Assembly: GCA_021792455.1 (NCBI GenBank)
Contig: JAJYUP010000021.1
Span: forward strand, 1 to 33,958
Length of the DNA: 33,958 nucleotides
Direction of reading: 5' to 3'
From: Actinomycetes bacterium
GTDB taxonomy: Bacteria; Actinomycetota; Thermoleophilia; Solirubrobacterales; Solirubrobacteraceae
Below the pieces are notes generated by a model. The model worked only from the letters and a program-made list of their open reading frames with translations. It had not been told where the DNA came from and did not search any database. The position numbers and the translations under genes were made by a program. Below are positions 8,212-16,212 of this stretch, one piece after another (the stretch's first letter is position 1; each line of letters opens with the position of its first letter).

Positions 8212-9210
8212 ATGTCCTGCTTCCAGTTCAGAGGTCGGCACGAGATCGCCTACACCGAATTCGGCGGCGGGCCCGCAGAGGTGACGGCCTCGGGCAGGCG
8301 CGGCAGGACGGCTCCTTCGGCTCGAAGTGAGCGCCCGATCATCCTGATCCATGGGCTGCTGCTCTCCCAGACGATGGACTACCCGCTTGCGGAAGATCTC
8401 GCTGCGCGCGGCAACAGGGTGATCACCGTCGATCTCCTCGGCCATGGGCGCTCCGAAAGGCCGAAGGACATGTGGCTCTACTCGATGACCGCGTTCGCCG
8501 CGCAGGTCCTCGCGCTGATGGATCACCTCGAGATCGGTGAGGCGGTCGTGATGGGCACCTCGCTTGGGGCGAACACCGCCCTCGAGATCGCCTCGATCGC
8601 TCCGCAGAGGCTGCGCGCGATGGTGATCGAGATGCCTGTGCTCGATCACGCGCTGCTGTTCAGCGCCTTCACGTTCACGCCGATCCTCTTGAGCCTGACG
8701 ATCGGTGCGCCGGTGATGAGGTTGGTCCAACGGGTGACGAGGATGGTGCCAAGGGCTCTGGTTCCACACTACGGCAACGTGCTGCTCGACCTGTTGCGGC
8801 AGGACCCTGGGCCAAGCGCCGCGGTCCTGCAGGGCCTGTTCTTCGGCAGGATCGCCCCCCACCGCAGCGAGCGGCGCACCTTCGAGACGAGGGCGCTTGT
8901 GATCGGCCACCGCCGCGACCCGGTTCACCCGTTCTCCGACGCGGGAATGCTCGCTGAAGAGCTGCGCAACGCGCGGCTCGTCGAAGCGGAGTCGATCGTC
9001 GAGCTGCGTCTGCGGCCGAGGCGTCTGACGAGAGAGATTGCAGACTTTCTCGACGAGGTTTGGGCTGAAGACGGCTCATCTCGCACAGGGACGCCCGCGC
9101 CCGGGCCCGGCTCCTCTCTCTCAGAGGCGTCAGGGTCGCGGGGCGATGCGAAGATGCGTGGTGGAGGAGCCTCGGCCTCTCAGCCCCTCTTGGGTGAGGC
9201 CGGTTCGTAG
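8212..9210 (+). CDS. Alpha/beta-hydrolase fold protein, catalytic His not evident
   Basis: The 332-aa product (ATG 8212) has the alpha/beta-hydrolase core: oxyanion strand IILIHGLLLS (43-52), DLLGHGRS (74-81), nucleophile elbow GTSLG with Ser117, and a candidate acid Asp236 in GHRRDPVHPFSD. In a normal member a catalytic His follows the last strand; here that place reads SIVELRLRPRRLTREIADFLDEVW (261-284) with no His. His239 is too close to the acid to fill the role by simple alignment. So it may be a non-canonical esterase or a non-catalytic binding protein. The last 45 residues are Gly/Ser/Pro-rich and overlap the convergent operon by 31 nt. Substrate unknown. Fold assignment is confident, activity is not. 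Confidence 0.85.
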   Translation: MSCFQFRGRHEIAYTEFGGGPAEVTASGRRGRTAPSARSERPIILIHGLLLSQTMDYPLAEDLAARGNRVITVDLLGHGRSERPKDMWLYSMTAFAAQVLALMDHLEIGEAVVMGTSLGANTALEIASIAPQRLRAMVIEMPVLDHALLFSAFTFTPILLSLTIGAPVMRLVQRVTRMVPRALVPHYGNVLLDLLRQDPGPSAAVLQGLFFGRIAPHRSERRTFETRALVIGHRRDPVHPFSDAGMLAEELRNARLVEAESIVELRLRPRRLTREIADFLDEVWAEDGSSRTGTPAPGPGSSLSEASGSRGDAKMRGGGASASQPLLGEAGS

Positions 9211-10586
9211 AGCTCGATCTCGTTGATCGAGACGCGCCCTGGCGCCTTTTTCGTCGAGCTGTGCGGCGCCTGGACTATCCACAAGAGCAGCTGCCTGAAC
9301 CGCTTTCGCCGCGAATCGCGGAGGTCGAGCACAGATCTGCGTCTGCGCAGCACGTGAAGGCCCGTGAGCTTCGTCCACTCTTTGGACTGCAGCGAGGTCG
9401 GCAGCTTGCGCTGGGTCGTCGCATAGACCTCGACGGTGGCGCCAGGGGTGCTCGTGAGAACGAGGAGCTGGCCGACCGAGGTCAGCGCGCGCAGGTCGAG
9501 CGCGGCGCCGACGTCGACCTTCGGCGCCTTCGCGGGCTGCACGCGCACCGTCCAGCCCCTGCGGGTCTGCCCGTCGATCGCGAGGTCTGGATCGCCAAGC
9601 GCGCTCGTCGCGCCTGTTGAAGCCTCCTGACTCGACGGCGACTGGGTCGATGTCGTCGTGGCGGTGGAGGACGACTGTGTGGAGGAGGGCCCGCTCGAGC
9701 CCGGCTGCGCAGAGGAGGTCTCGGAGGAGGTCTGCGAGGTTTGGGAGGAGGTCTGGGAGGTTTGCGAGGATGATGGTTGGGAGGAGGAGGTCTGCGTGCT
9801 CGACTGAGAGGAGGTCTGGGTGGCGCTCCCCTTCTGGGAGGTGGGCTGGTAGAGCTTTGCGGCGTTGGTGTCGAGCACGATGAGCGTGCCTTCGAGCTTC
9901 GGCTGGGCGCCGCTCGCGGCCTGCTTCCCTTCCCCGCCGCCAGGTTGGGGCTCGCTCGAGGCCCCGCTCGATTCAGGCTTGCCTTCCTTTGCGCCCGTGG
10001 GCGCGGCTGCTTGCCCGCCGCTCGGCGCCTGCGGCAGGCTCGGCGGCTGTTCGGAGGTTTCCGGCAGGGAGGGCAGGGGTGTTTCCGTGAGCGAAGCCTT
10101 CGGTGTGCGTGTGGGCCTGCCGATCGGCGGCGGGCTGCTCGAGGTCGTCCCAGGGAGCGTCGTGCCCGCGCCGGTGTTCGTGCCTGAGGGTGTCGACCCG
10201 CTCGCACCCGGCGTCGCCGCGGTGCTCGAAGGCGTCTGTGCGACGGTGAGAGGTGCTGTCCTGCCCGCTCCGGTTCTCTGATCGAACGCTGCGTAGGCCG
10301 CTGCGGCAGCCCCAAGCGCCAGCGCTGTGCTCGCCGAGAGCACGGCTGCCGCGGAGCGCCAGCCAGGGCGATGCGGCCCTGGGCGTGCGGAGGCCGTGCC
10401 GCAGGAGAGGCACCACTCCTGGGCCTCGTCCATCGGTGCGCCGCACCCTCCGCAGTGGCGCGGTGCGGTGGCAGCGCCAAGGCTTCGAGCCGGGTCGCTC
10501 GCCGCGGCGGCGGCGGCACCGGCGGCGCGATCAGGCTCTGCGAGCGCGCCCGCTCCTGCACCGCCGGTCTCATTGACCCTGCTCAT
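9180..10586 (-). CDS. Zinc-ribbon / single-TM / Ser-Thr-rich / discoidin-like envelope protein
   Basis: The 468-aa product has four regions. An N-terminal zinc ribbon has two CxxC pairs (C45/C48, C59/C62). A single membrane helix spans about 78-101. A long extracytoplasmic Pro/Thr/Ser linker follows, with a Ser-Ser-Gln-Thr-rich tract (about 255-330) encoded by short imperfect DNA repeats at roughly 9700-9840. A C-terminal domain (about 332-468) has the look of a galactose-binding/discoidin beta-sandwich: AIDGQTRRGWTV, GATVEVYA, FRQLLLWIV and the terminal SINEIELYE. Such C-terminal domains often bind carbohydrate. ATG 10586 is only 4 nt after the ATP-grasp stop, so this is the last gene of the polysaccharide operon; it could sense or tether the glycan outside the cell. 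The operon role is inference. Confidence 0.82.
   Translation of the reverse strand: MSRVNETGGAGAGALAEPDRAAGAAAAAASDPARSLGAATAPRHCGGCGAPMDEAQEWCLSCGTASARPGPHRPGWRSAAAVLSASTALALGAAAAAYAAFDQRTGAGRTAPLTVAQTPSSTAATPGASGSTPSGTNTGAGTTLPGTTSSSPPPIGRPTRTPKASLTETPLPSLPETSEQPPSLPQAPSGGQAAAPTGAKEGKPESSGASSEPQPGGGEGKQAASGAQPKLEGTLIVLDTNAAKLYQPTSQKGSATQTSSQSSTQTSSSQPSSSQTSQTSSQTSQTSSETSSAQPGSSGPSSTQSSSTATTTSTQSPSSQEASTGATSALGDPDLAIDGQTRRGWTVRVQPAKAPKVDVGAALDLRALTSVGQLLVLTSTPGATVEVYATTQRKLPTSLQSKEWTKLTGLHVLRRRRSVLDLRDSRRKRFRQLLLWIVQAPHSSTKKAPGRVSINEIELYEPASPKRG
9700..9840 (-). repeat. Short imperfect coding repeats (Ser/Gln/Thr linker)
   Basis: On the plus strand, recurring GAGGAGGTCTG(G/C)GAGGTTTG-like units of 9-21 nt; on the coding strand they give SSQTSQT-type repeats in the linker of the zinc-ribbon protein. 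Expected to be length-variable by slippage. Confidence 0.7.
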
Positions 10587-10590
10587 CGGC

Positions 10591-11679
10591 TCAATTGTTG
10601 CACCTCGGTGGCGGCGGGCCCCCAGGCACGATGTCCCTGCCCGTCGGGGTGAGCTGCTGATCGAGCTCGAGCTGCCAGAAATAGCGGGTGAAGGTGGTGC
10701 CTGGCACGAACTCGCCGACGTGCGGCTGCACGCGTTCGCCGGCGGCGAGCCTCACTATCAGCTCCGGGTAGGTGAAGCCCGCCTTCGCGGCGTAGGCCGG
10801 GCCGGGGAAGGCCCCTCCGAACCTCGTGTTGACATCGGTGATCTGCAGCCCGAGCTGATCGTCTCTGAACACCTGGATCGTTGCGGGGCCGCGCACCGCG
10901 AGCGCCTCCATCACCCTCCTGCCGAGATCGACGAGATCCTCGTCGGCGACGACGGTGCCCTTGATCGACTCCCCCCCACGCGACTCGATCATCGTTCGCG
11001 GGATCGCGTTGAGACAGCGCCCATCGAGGTCACCGAGACAGTCGATCGACAGCTCAGGCCCAAGCATCGCTGTCTGCACCATCGTCGGCTCCTTCACGTA
11101 GTCGATGAAGAAGCGCGCCTGATCCTCGTTGGCGGCGAGATGGATGGAGCGGGCCCCTGAGCCCCGCCGCGGCTTCACCATCACCGGATATCGCAGCCCC
11201 TGCAGGTCCTGGTGAGGCAGCAGCGTCGGTGGTGAGGGCAGGGAGAGGGAGCTGAGCAGCAGGTGCGCCTCATACTTGTCGAACGTCGCTCTCGCGACCT
11301 TGGAGGATGGCACGAGCGCCGGCAGCAGGCCCTGCTCACGTGCGATCGCAAGCACCTCGATGTCGAGGTCCGTGAGCGGCAGCACGGCACCGACCCGATG
11401 GCGCTCGCAGAGACGGATGAGGGCCGGCACGTACTCTGGGTCGGCGATCGGCGGTGCGGAGGCGGCGAGGGTGCCGGCATACCGTGCGGGAGCGAGCGGG
11501 TTGGGGTCGACGGCGATCGTGGGCGTGAGGCGCGCAAAGCAGGAGACGATGTCATAGCGCTTGCCCACGCCTGTGAGCAGGATCGCAGGCGAGGCCTGCC
11601 GCGCCGGGGCGCCCTCTGGGCGAGGGGCCGCCCCGCGTGGCCCGGCGGCACCTCGCCCCTCCCTCGGACCGCCGCTCAC
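10591..11679 (-). CDS. ATP-grasp ligase of the polysaccharide operon
   Basis: A carbamoyl-phosphate-synthase-like ATP-grasp enzyme that would form a carboxylate-amine (or similar) bond via an acyl phosphate. The 362-aa protein has an N-terminal Rossmann-like segment (AILLTGVGKRYDIVSCF, 32-48; VDPNPLAPARYA), then DKYE (134-137), the nucleotide-binding YPVMVKPRRGSGARSI (164-179) and the metal-binding TDVNTRFGGAFP (281-292). The open frame runs on far upstream, but that part is the shadow of the sugar-transferase gene. I chose GTG 11679, which overlaps the preceding TGA (GTGA) and has AGGGGG 6 nt upstream. The coupling to a phosphoglycosyl transferase suggests it modifies a sugar, for example by amino-acid ligation; substrates are not determinable. 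Confidence 0.85.
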   Translation of the reverse strand: MSGGPREGRGAAGPRGAAPRPEGAPARQASPAILLTGVGKRYDIVSCFARLTPTIAVDPNPLAPARYAGTLAASAPPIADPEYVPALIRLCERHRVGAVLPLTDLDIEVLAIAREQGLLPALVPSSKVARATFDKYEAHLLLSSLSLPSPPTLLPHQDLQGLRYPVMVKPRRGSGARSIHLAANEDQARFFIDYVKEPTMVQTAMLGPELSIDCLGDLDGRCLNAIPRTMIESRGGESIKGTVVADEDLVDLGRRVMEALAVRGPATIQVFRDDQLGLQITDVNTRFGGAFPGPAYAAKAGFTYPELIVRLAAGERVQPHVGEFVPGTTFTRYFWQLELDQQLTPTGRDIVPGGPPPPRCNN

Positions 11680-12260
11680 CTCCAACCCCCTGTCTCGCCC
11701 TTGTACAGTCCTTCGCCGCTGAGCACGAGCCGCAGCGTGCGCGAGAGGATCGCGATGTCGAGGGTGAGGCTGCGGTGCTCGATGTAGTGCAGGTCGAGCT
11801 CGATCCGCTCCGACCATGGCAGCGAGGCCCTGCCGTTCACCTGCGCCCACCCCGTGATCCCCGGCTTGACCTCGAGGCGGCGGCGCTGGCGAGCGTCGTA
11901 CTGGGCGACCTGGATCGGGATCGTTGGGCGCGGGCCGATGATCGACATCTCCCCGCGCAGCACGTTGATGAGGTTCGGCAGCTCGTCGAGCGATGTGCGT
12001 CGCAGCAGAGCGCCGACTCTCGTGATGCGGCTGTCGTCTTCGTTGACCGCAAGCCCCGCTCCGAGGCGCTCGGCGCCGTCGACCATCGTCCTCAGCTTCA
12101 GCAGATCGAACTGCCTGCCGTCCCTGCCGACCCGCCGCTGCCTGTAGATCGCCGGTCCTTTCGACTCGAGCCTGATCGCAATCATCGCCGCGATGAGGAG
12201 CGGAGCGCAGACCAGCAGTGCGCTCGCGGAGAGTATGAGATCGAACGCCCTGCGCCTCAT
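11676..12260 (-). CDS. Undecaprenyl-phosphate sugar phosphotransferase (small PglC-like PGT)
   Basis: Bacterial sugar transferase starting a lipid-linked glycan: transfer of a phospho-sugar from a UDP-sugar to undecaprenyl phosphate at the inner membrane. The 194-aa protein is the minimal form: one hydrophobic re-entrant helix (about 9-29), then KLRTM (55-59), the catalytic DELPNL (92-97) with SIIGPRP (106-112), KPGITGWAQVNGR (132-144) and D-x-x-YI (156-160). It lacks the N-terminal multi-TM domain of WbaP-type enzymes. The start at ATG 12260 forms an ATGA overlap with the upstream GT2 gene and has GGAGGG 6 nt before it; longer frames (from 12311) add only a Gly-rich tail. This is the likely committed step of the operon's glycan. 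Sugar identity is unknown. Confidence 0.93.
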   Translation of the reverse strand: MRRRAFDLILSASALLVCAPLLIAAMIAIRLESKGPAIYRQRRVGRDGRQFDLLKLRTMVDGAERLGAGLAVNEDDSRITRVGALLRRTSLDELPNLINVLRGEMSIIGPRPTIPIQVAQYDARQRRRLEVKPGITGWAQVNGRASLPWSERIELDLHYIEHRSLTLDIAILSRTLRLVLSGEGLYKGETGGWR

Positions 12261-13420
12261 CGCGTGCCCTCCGCCGCCTCCCATGACGGTGAGGCTCCCT
12301 CGCGCAGCCAATCCCAGAGGCCCGCCGCGAGCGATACCGTCGTGAGCACGTAGTAGCGGGCGATGAGGAGCGCCCGCCAGCGCAGCGGGCGCCCGAGAGC
12401 GGCCGCGAGGAGCACGAGCAGCTGCGCGGCTGCGGTCGCGATGTAGAGGGGGCCGCCGCCAAGGCCGACGGCGGCGAGATTGAAGGCGAGCGCGGCGAGG
12501 TGAAGAAAGGGCGTGAGGTAGCGAAGCAGGCGGTGAGAGACGATCATCGCTGCGTACGCGGGCGGATATGCCCTGAAGTCGAGCATGCCGCCACGCAGGA
12601 CGATCGCCCAGGTGTGGGCCATCATCCGCCGCTTGCGCGCGAGCTCGCCCTCGAGCGAGGGCACCATCCGCTCGAAGGAGATCGCATCGCGCACGAACAC
12701 CGCCCGTCTGCCGCGCTTGACCATGTTGAACGGGAACGAGAGGTCGTGGCCCATCGCTGCATCGACGACGATGTAGTCGGCGCGTCTCGTCGCGTAGATC
12801 GCCCCATTGCCCGCGGTGATCGAGCAGAGCGCCGACTCGAGCGAACGCAGTGCGAGCTCGTAGCGCCAGTAGGCGCCCTCCTGGTTGGTCGTCTGCGGAT
12901 GCGCCCGAGGGTCGCCGTTCGAGTAGACGACCTGGCCGCAGGCGTAGCCGACGCGCGGGTCGGCGAACGCGCCGACGAGCGCGGTGAGCGCAGAGGGCTC
13001 CCAGAGCGCGTTCGCGTCGGAGAAGGCTGCGAGCTCGGCCTCAGAGGCCGCGACGGCTGCGTCCTGGGCTCTGACCTTTCCACCCCTCGGCAGCTCGAGC
13101 ACGAGATCGGCTCCTGAGGAGCGTGCGAGGGCGGCGGTCTCGTCAGAGCATCCGTCGCAGGCGACGATGATCTGCAGCAGCTTGCGTGGGTAGTCCAGCT
13201 GCAGCGCGTTCTGAATCTTCGCGGCGATGACTGTCTCCTCGTCATGGGCTGCGATGATGAGCGAGACCGACGGAAGCGGGCTTTGCGCATGCGCAGGTTG
13301 GCGCGGAGCTTCGGCCGCTGCCGTCTTTGCGAGGAGCCAGAGGCACAGGCCATAGCCGAGCTGTGTCCAGGCGATGAGGCCAATCGCCACCCAGAACGCG
13401 ATCTCGAGAGCGGTGCGCAT
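12257..13420 (-). CDS. Membrane GT2 glycosyltransferase (cellulose/PNAG-synthase-like fold)
   Basis: The 387-aa product has an N-terminal helix (about 5-31), a GT2 catalytic domain and about three to four C-terminal helices (roughly 290-375). Motifs: SLIIAAHDEE (53-62), DGCSDET (89-95), SDANA (134-138), AGNGAIYA (203-210), HDLSFPF (225-231) and a basic ARKRRM (261-266) at the place of the processive QxxRW motif, which is therefore not canonical. This suggests an inner-membrane transferase extending or exporting the operon's glycan; processivity is uncertain. The gene overlaps the sugar transferase by 4 nt. ATG 13420 is preferred over TTG 13450, but no clear ribosome binding site is seen for either. 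Confidence 0.88.
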   Translation of the reverse strand: MRTALEIAFWVAIGLIAWTQLGYGLCLWLLAKTAAAEAPRQPAHAQSPLPSVSLIIAAHDEETVIAAKIQNALQLDYPRKLLQIIVACDGCSDETAALARSSGADLVLELPRGGKVRAQDAAVAASEAELAAFSDANALWEPSALTALVGAFADPRVGYACGQVVYSNGDPRAHPQTTNQEGAYWRYELALRSLESALCSITAGNGAIYATRRADYIVVDAAMGHDLSFPFNMVKRGRRAVFVRDAISFERMVPSLEGELARKRRMMAHTWAIVLRGGMLDFRAYPPAYAAMIVSHRLLRYLTPFLHLAALAFNLAAVGLGGGPLYIATAAAQLLVLLAAALGRPLRWRALLIARYYVLTTVSLAAGLWDWLREGASPSWEAAEGTR

Positions 13421-13540
13421 CAGATGCGCATTGTCGCCGAGCGCGGGCAAAGGCGGGTGCTCGCCGTCCTCGGGCGAGGGGAGCGCCTATGTCGGGGGGG
13501 CGCGGAGACGCGCCCGCCGCGGCGGGCCCTCTTCACCCGC

Positions 13541-14869
13541 CTATCGAGGACCGCAGCCGCCGATGTGCCGCCGAAGCGCCTGACCTGGGCCGCGCAGCCG
13601 CTGATAGAGCTCGAGATGTGCCTCTGCGATCGTCGACCAGGACAGCGGCCCACCCGGCTCTGAGAGCCTTCTCGCCGCTGCCGAAAGCTGCTCGCGCCGC
13701 GCGGGATCTGCAAGCAGCAGGCGCAGCTGGCCCGCGAGCGCGTGCGGCTCACCGGCCGGCACGATCGAAGCCGCGCCCCTCGCCGCGATCTCCGGGAAGC
13801 CGCCGACATCGGTGAGCAGCAGAGGCTTGCCGAAGGCGAGGGCAGTGGAGAGCACGCCTGACTGGTCGGCCTCGAGGTAGGGCAGCACGACGATGTCTGC
13901 CGCTTCGAACCAGAGGGCGAGCTCGTCGTCGCCGATGAAGCGAGGGGCGATCCGGACTCCTTCCGGTGGCGGCGGCTCCGTCGGCGGCGGCGGGCCCTGC
14001 CCCAGCCAGTGCGCTCCCCGTTGCAGCTGGAACGGGTGCAGGTCCATGCGCGGCATTCCCGCGATCCAAAGCTCTCCGCCCATCCGCTCCTGCTCTGAGA
14101 GCATCCGCCAGGCTGCGAGCAGCACGTCGATCCCCTTGTATGGGCGCAGAAGCCCGAACAGGAGCACGACCGGCCCCCGCCGCCCGCCGCTGCGCTGCCG
14201 TGCTGCGCTCTCACCCTCGGCGAGCGCTCGGCCTCCGCGAAGATGCTCGAAGATCCCGTGGGGGATCACATGCACCCGCTCAGCGGGCACCTGCAGCTCG
14301 TGGACGAGCCGATCACGTCCATGATGAGAGTGCACGACGACTGCGTCGAGGTGACGGTAGAGGAGCCTCTGGGCTGTGAGCTGCAATGGCAGCGGCTCAT
14401 GCGGCATCACGTCGTGGGCGGTGATGAGCAGCGGGGCCGCGCACCGGCTGGCACGAGGTCCGCCTCCGCCCGCGCGCCGAGGCAGCAGCATCCAGTCGAG
14501 CGCCTGTACCGGCAGCCACTGGAAATGGATCACGTCCGCCTGCGATGAGATCGCCCTGTAGCGCAACATGTCTGGGAGGTGCTCTGCGAGCTTCAACGCC
14601 TTTGCGCGTCTGCTCCTCAGGCTGCTCGCAGCGTTTGCGGCCCCTGGTCCACCGAGCCTGCTCGCAGCGATGCCACCTCGCCCCGCCGCCGCGTGGGCGC
14701 GCCTGTAGAACATCTCACGGCGCCGATACGCCTCTGCTGGGGGCACAGGCCCGTAGGTGAAGCGACTCGTGAAGAGCGTGACCTCGGCGCCTGTCAACCC
14801 AAGCGCGGTGCAGAGCGCGTGGTCGTAAGGCGGAGTGTACGCGGAGGGGTCGACTATGTGGATGCGCAT
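13541..14869 (-). CDS. GT4 family glycosyltransferase, first gene of polysaccharide operon
   Basis: Retaining GT-B transferase of about 442 aa. The N-terminal domain starts MRIHIVDPSAYTPPYDHAL, typical of such enzymes; the C-terminal donor domain contains LLFGLLRPYKGIDVLL, a Gly/Pro-rich insertion (GPPPPTEPPPPEG), FIGDDELALWFEAADIVVLP and the E-x7-E-like QSGVLSTALAFGKPLLLTDVGGFPE that binds the nucleotide sugar. The frame stays open to 15055, but that extra 61 residues is Arg-rich shadow sequence. There are adjacent ATGs at 14872 and 14869; a -10-like TATCGT lies 7 nt before the second, favouring a leaderless start there. The next gene begins 120 nt after the stop. It probably adds a sugar to the lipid-linked intermediate. 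Confidence 0.88.
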   Translation of the reverse strand: MRIHIVDPSAYTPPYDHALCTALGLTGAEVTLFTSRFTYGPVPPAEAYRRREMFYRRAHAAAGRGGIAASRLGGPGAANAASSLRSRRAKALKLAEHLPDMLRYRAISSQADVIHFQWLPVQALDWMLLPRRAGGGGPRASRCAAPLLITAHDVMPHEPLPLQLTAQRLLYRHLDAVVVHSHHGRDRLVHELQVPAERVHVIPHGIFEHLRGGRALAEGESAARQRSGGRRGPVVLLFGLLRPYKGIDVLLAAWRMLSEQERMGGELWIAGMPRMDLHPFQLQRGAHWLGQGPPPPTEPPPPEGVRIAPRFIGDDELALWFEAADIVVLPYLEADQSGVLSTALAFGKPLLLTDVGGFPEIAARGAASIVPAGEPHALAGQLRLLLADPARREQLSAAARRLSEPGGPLSWSTIAEAHLELYQRLRGPGQALRRHIGGCGPR

Positions 14870-14882
14870 CATGCGCACGATA
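14869..14882 (-). promoter_or_regulatory. -10-like hexamer upstream of polysaccharide operon
   Basis: On the minus strand TATCGT (14882-14877) lies 7 nt before ATG 14869, fitting a leaderless operon transcript. No good -35 was seen. Confidence 0.35.
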
Positions 14883-15191
14883 GGTCCCCGAAGCGCTTTC
14901 GCGGCGTCCAGCTGCGTGCTGCGCATCTCGTCCACGGTGCAGTCGGCACCCGACTGGGCCGGTCTGCGCGCGCTGAGGATGGGATTGGCGGTCTGGCTCG
15001 GCACCCGGGCCCGGGCGATGGCGGCGCGCCCGGGCGACGGATGCCCTCTCCGCATGCGCCGCCGCGCAACGGCGCTTCAACAACAAACCGACGAGTGCAT
15101 CAGAAGTTGCGCTTCGAGGCGCAGGCTGCGGGCTTCATCGCTTCGCGCTACCGTTGGCTTCTGAGGAGAAGTTCGGCCAGGGGGTGTCATC
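14873..15191. other. 319-bp divergent intergenic region
   Basis: Lies between the minus-strand polysaccharide operon and the plus-strand SDR gene, so it should hold both promoters. It contains the inverted-repeat pair at 15004-15035 and a Shine-Dalgarno AGGGGG (15179-15184) for the SDR. An open frame of 109 codons crossing it (14835-15164) has no recognisable features and is probably not a gene. Confidence 0.6.
15004..15035. promoter_or_regulatory. Paired GC palindromes, possible operator or hairpin
   Basis: CCCGGGCCCGGG (15004-15015) is a perfect palindrome, and GCCCGGGCG (15009-15017) with CGCCCGGGC (15027-15035) forms a 9-bp inverted repeat with a 9-nt spacer. The two GCCCGGGC cores are 19 bp apart on the same DNA face, about 140-170 bp upstream of both divergent genes. 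Either a dimeric regulator site or a chance GC palindrome cluster. Confidence 0.35.
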
Positions 15192-16109
15192 GTGGCTTCA
15201 CGGCAGGCAGCGCTCGAGGGCAGGATGGTTGCGATCACGGGCGGCGCTCGGGGCATCGGCCTCGCAACGGCCGCCGTGCTGCTTGGGGCAGGCATGAAGG
15301 TCGCCCTCGGCGACCTCGACTCCGACCGTGCTCAGCAGGCCGCAGCCGAGCTCGGCGCAGGCGCGATCGGCCTGCCGCTCGATGTCACCGACAGCGGCTC
15401 ATTCGCGGGCTTCCTCGATGCGGCTGCGCAGGTACTTGGGCCACTCAGCGTCCTCGTGAACAACGCAGGGATCATGCATGTCGGGCGCTTCGTCGATGAG
15501 GATGAGGCGCAGACGCGCCGCATGGTCGAGACGAACCTGATCGGCGTCATCCTCGGCACGCGGCTCGCGCTGCAGGCGATGATGCCGCGCAACGCCGGCC
15601 ACATCATCAACATCGCCTCTCAGGCGGGCAGGTACGGAGCCCCTGGCGGTGCGACCTACTCTGCGACCAAGCACGCCGTCGTCGGCCTGACCGAGGCGGT
15701 GCGCGGCGAGCTGCAGCTCGCCCGCTCAGCGGTGCAGATCAGCTACGTCCTGCCCTTTGCAGTTCAGACCGAGCTTGGCGCTGGGCTTGGCAGGGCGAGG
15801 GGCATGCGCATGCTGCAGCCGGAGGAGGTCGCGGATGCCGTGCTGCTCGCGCTGCGGCGCAGCCTCGTAGACGTGTGGGTCCCGCGCTCAGCGAAGCGGA
15901 CCCACCTGCTCGGTCAGCTGCTTCCACGCCGCCTCGCTGAGGCGAGCGCACGCGCGATGAAGGCGAACCTCGTGCTCGCCGGTGCCGACCCTGACGCGCG
16001 CGCAGAGTACGAACGGCGGATAGCCCTCGAATACCGCGACGGCGAGCCTTCTGGAGCGCAGCAGCGCCTCCCAGGACCGCAGGGCGCCGCACTGCCTCCC
16101 TCCGACTGA
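15192..16109 (+). CDS. Short-chain dehydrogenase/reductase (SDR)
   Basis: Classical NAD(P)-dependent oxidoreductase of 305 aa. Motifs: TGGARGIG dinucleotide-binding loop (16-23), acidic GDLDSD (40-45) after strand 2, suggesting NAD preference, NNAG (90-93), catalytic Ser143, Tyr156 and Lys160 in the YSATK motif. The GTG start has AGGGGG 7 nt upstream. The C-terminus is extended by about 50 residues (beyond 250) with an Arg-rich segment and a low-complexity tail, longer than the usual 250-aa family member. Divergent from the polysaccharide operon, it may act on a sugar or lipid precursor, but the substrate cannot be predicted. The gene is followed by a convergent hairpin. Confidence 0.92.
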   Translation: MASRQAALEGRMVAITGGARGIGLATAAVLLGAGMKVALGDLDSDRAQQAAAELGAGAIGLPLDVTDSGSFAGFLDAAAQVLGPLSVLVNNAGIMHVGRFVDEDEAQTRRMVETNLIGVILGTRLALQAMMPRNAGHIINIASQAGRYGAPGGATYSATKHAVVGLTEAVRGELQLARSAVQISYVLPFAVQTELGAGLGRARGMRMLQPEEVADAVLLALRRSLVDVWVPRSAKRTHLLGQLLPRRLAEASARAMKANLVLAGADPDARAEYERRIALEYRDGEPSGAQQRLPGPQGAALPPSD

Positions 16110-16180
16110 GCCGCGCAACGACGAGGGCACCGGCGCCGCGCTGAGCCGAGCCGAGGGCGTCCTCAGGAGAACGCCGGCCA

Positions 16181-16211
16181 GAGCGCTGCGACGGTCCGGG
16201 GCACAGCGCTC
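16181..16211. terminator. 8-bp inverted repeat between convergent genes
   Basis: GAGCGCTG (16181-16188) and CAGCGCTC (16204-16211) with a 15-nt loop, ending next to the stop of the minus-strand dehalogenase-like gene and 71 nt past the SDR stop. A possible bidirectional terminator, without U tracts. Confidence 0.45.
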
Positions 16212-16212
16212 G

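Noticed and set aside
9700-9840. Non-coding tandem repeat or CRISPR remnant
   Set aside because: The repeats are in the reading frame of the zinc-ribbon protein and code for a Ser/Gln/Thr linker.
11680-12462. N-terminal extension of the ATP-grasp frame giving a 623-aa protein
   Set aside because: The extra sequence is an out-of-frame reading of the sugar-transferase gene; GTG 11679 with an overlapping stop is the natural start.
14835-15164. 109-codon plus-strand open frame in the divergent region
   Set aside because: No recognisable motif, overlaps the start of the GT4 gene, and lies where promoters should be.
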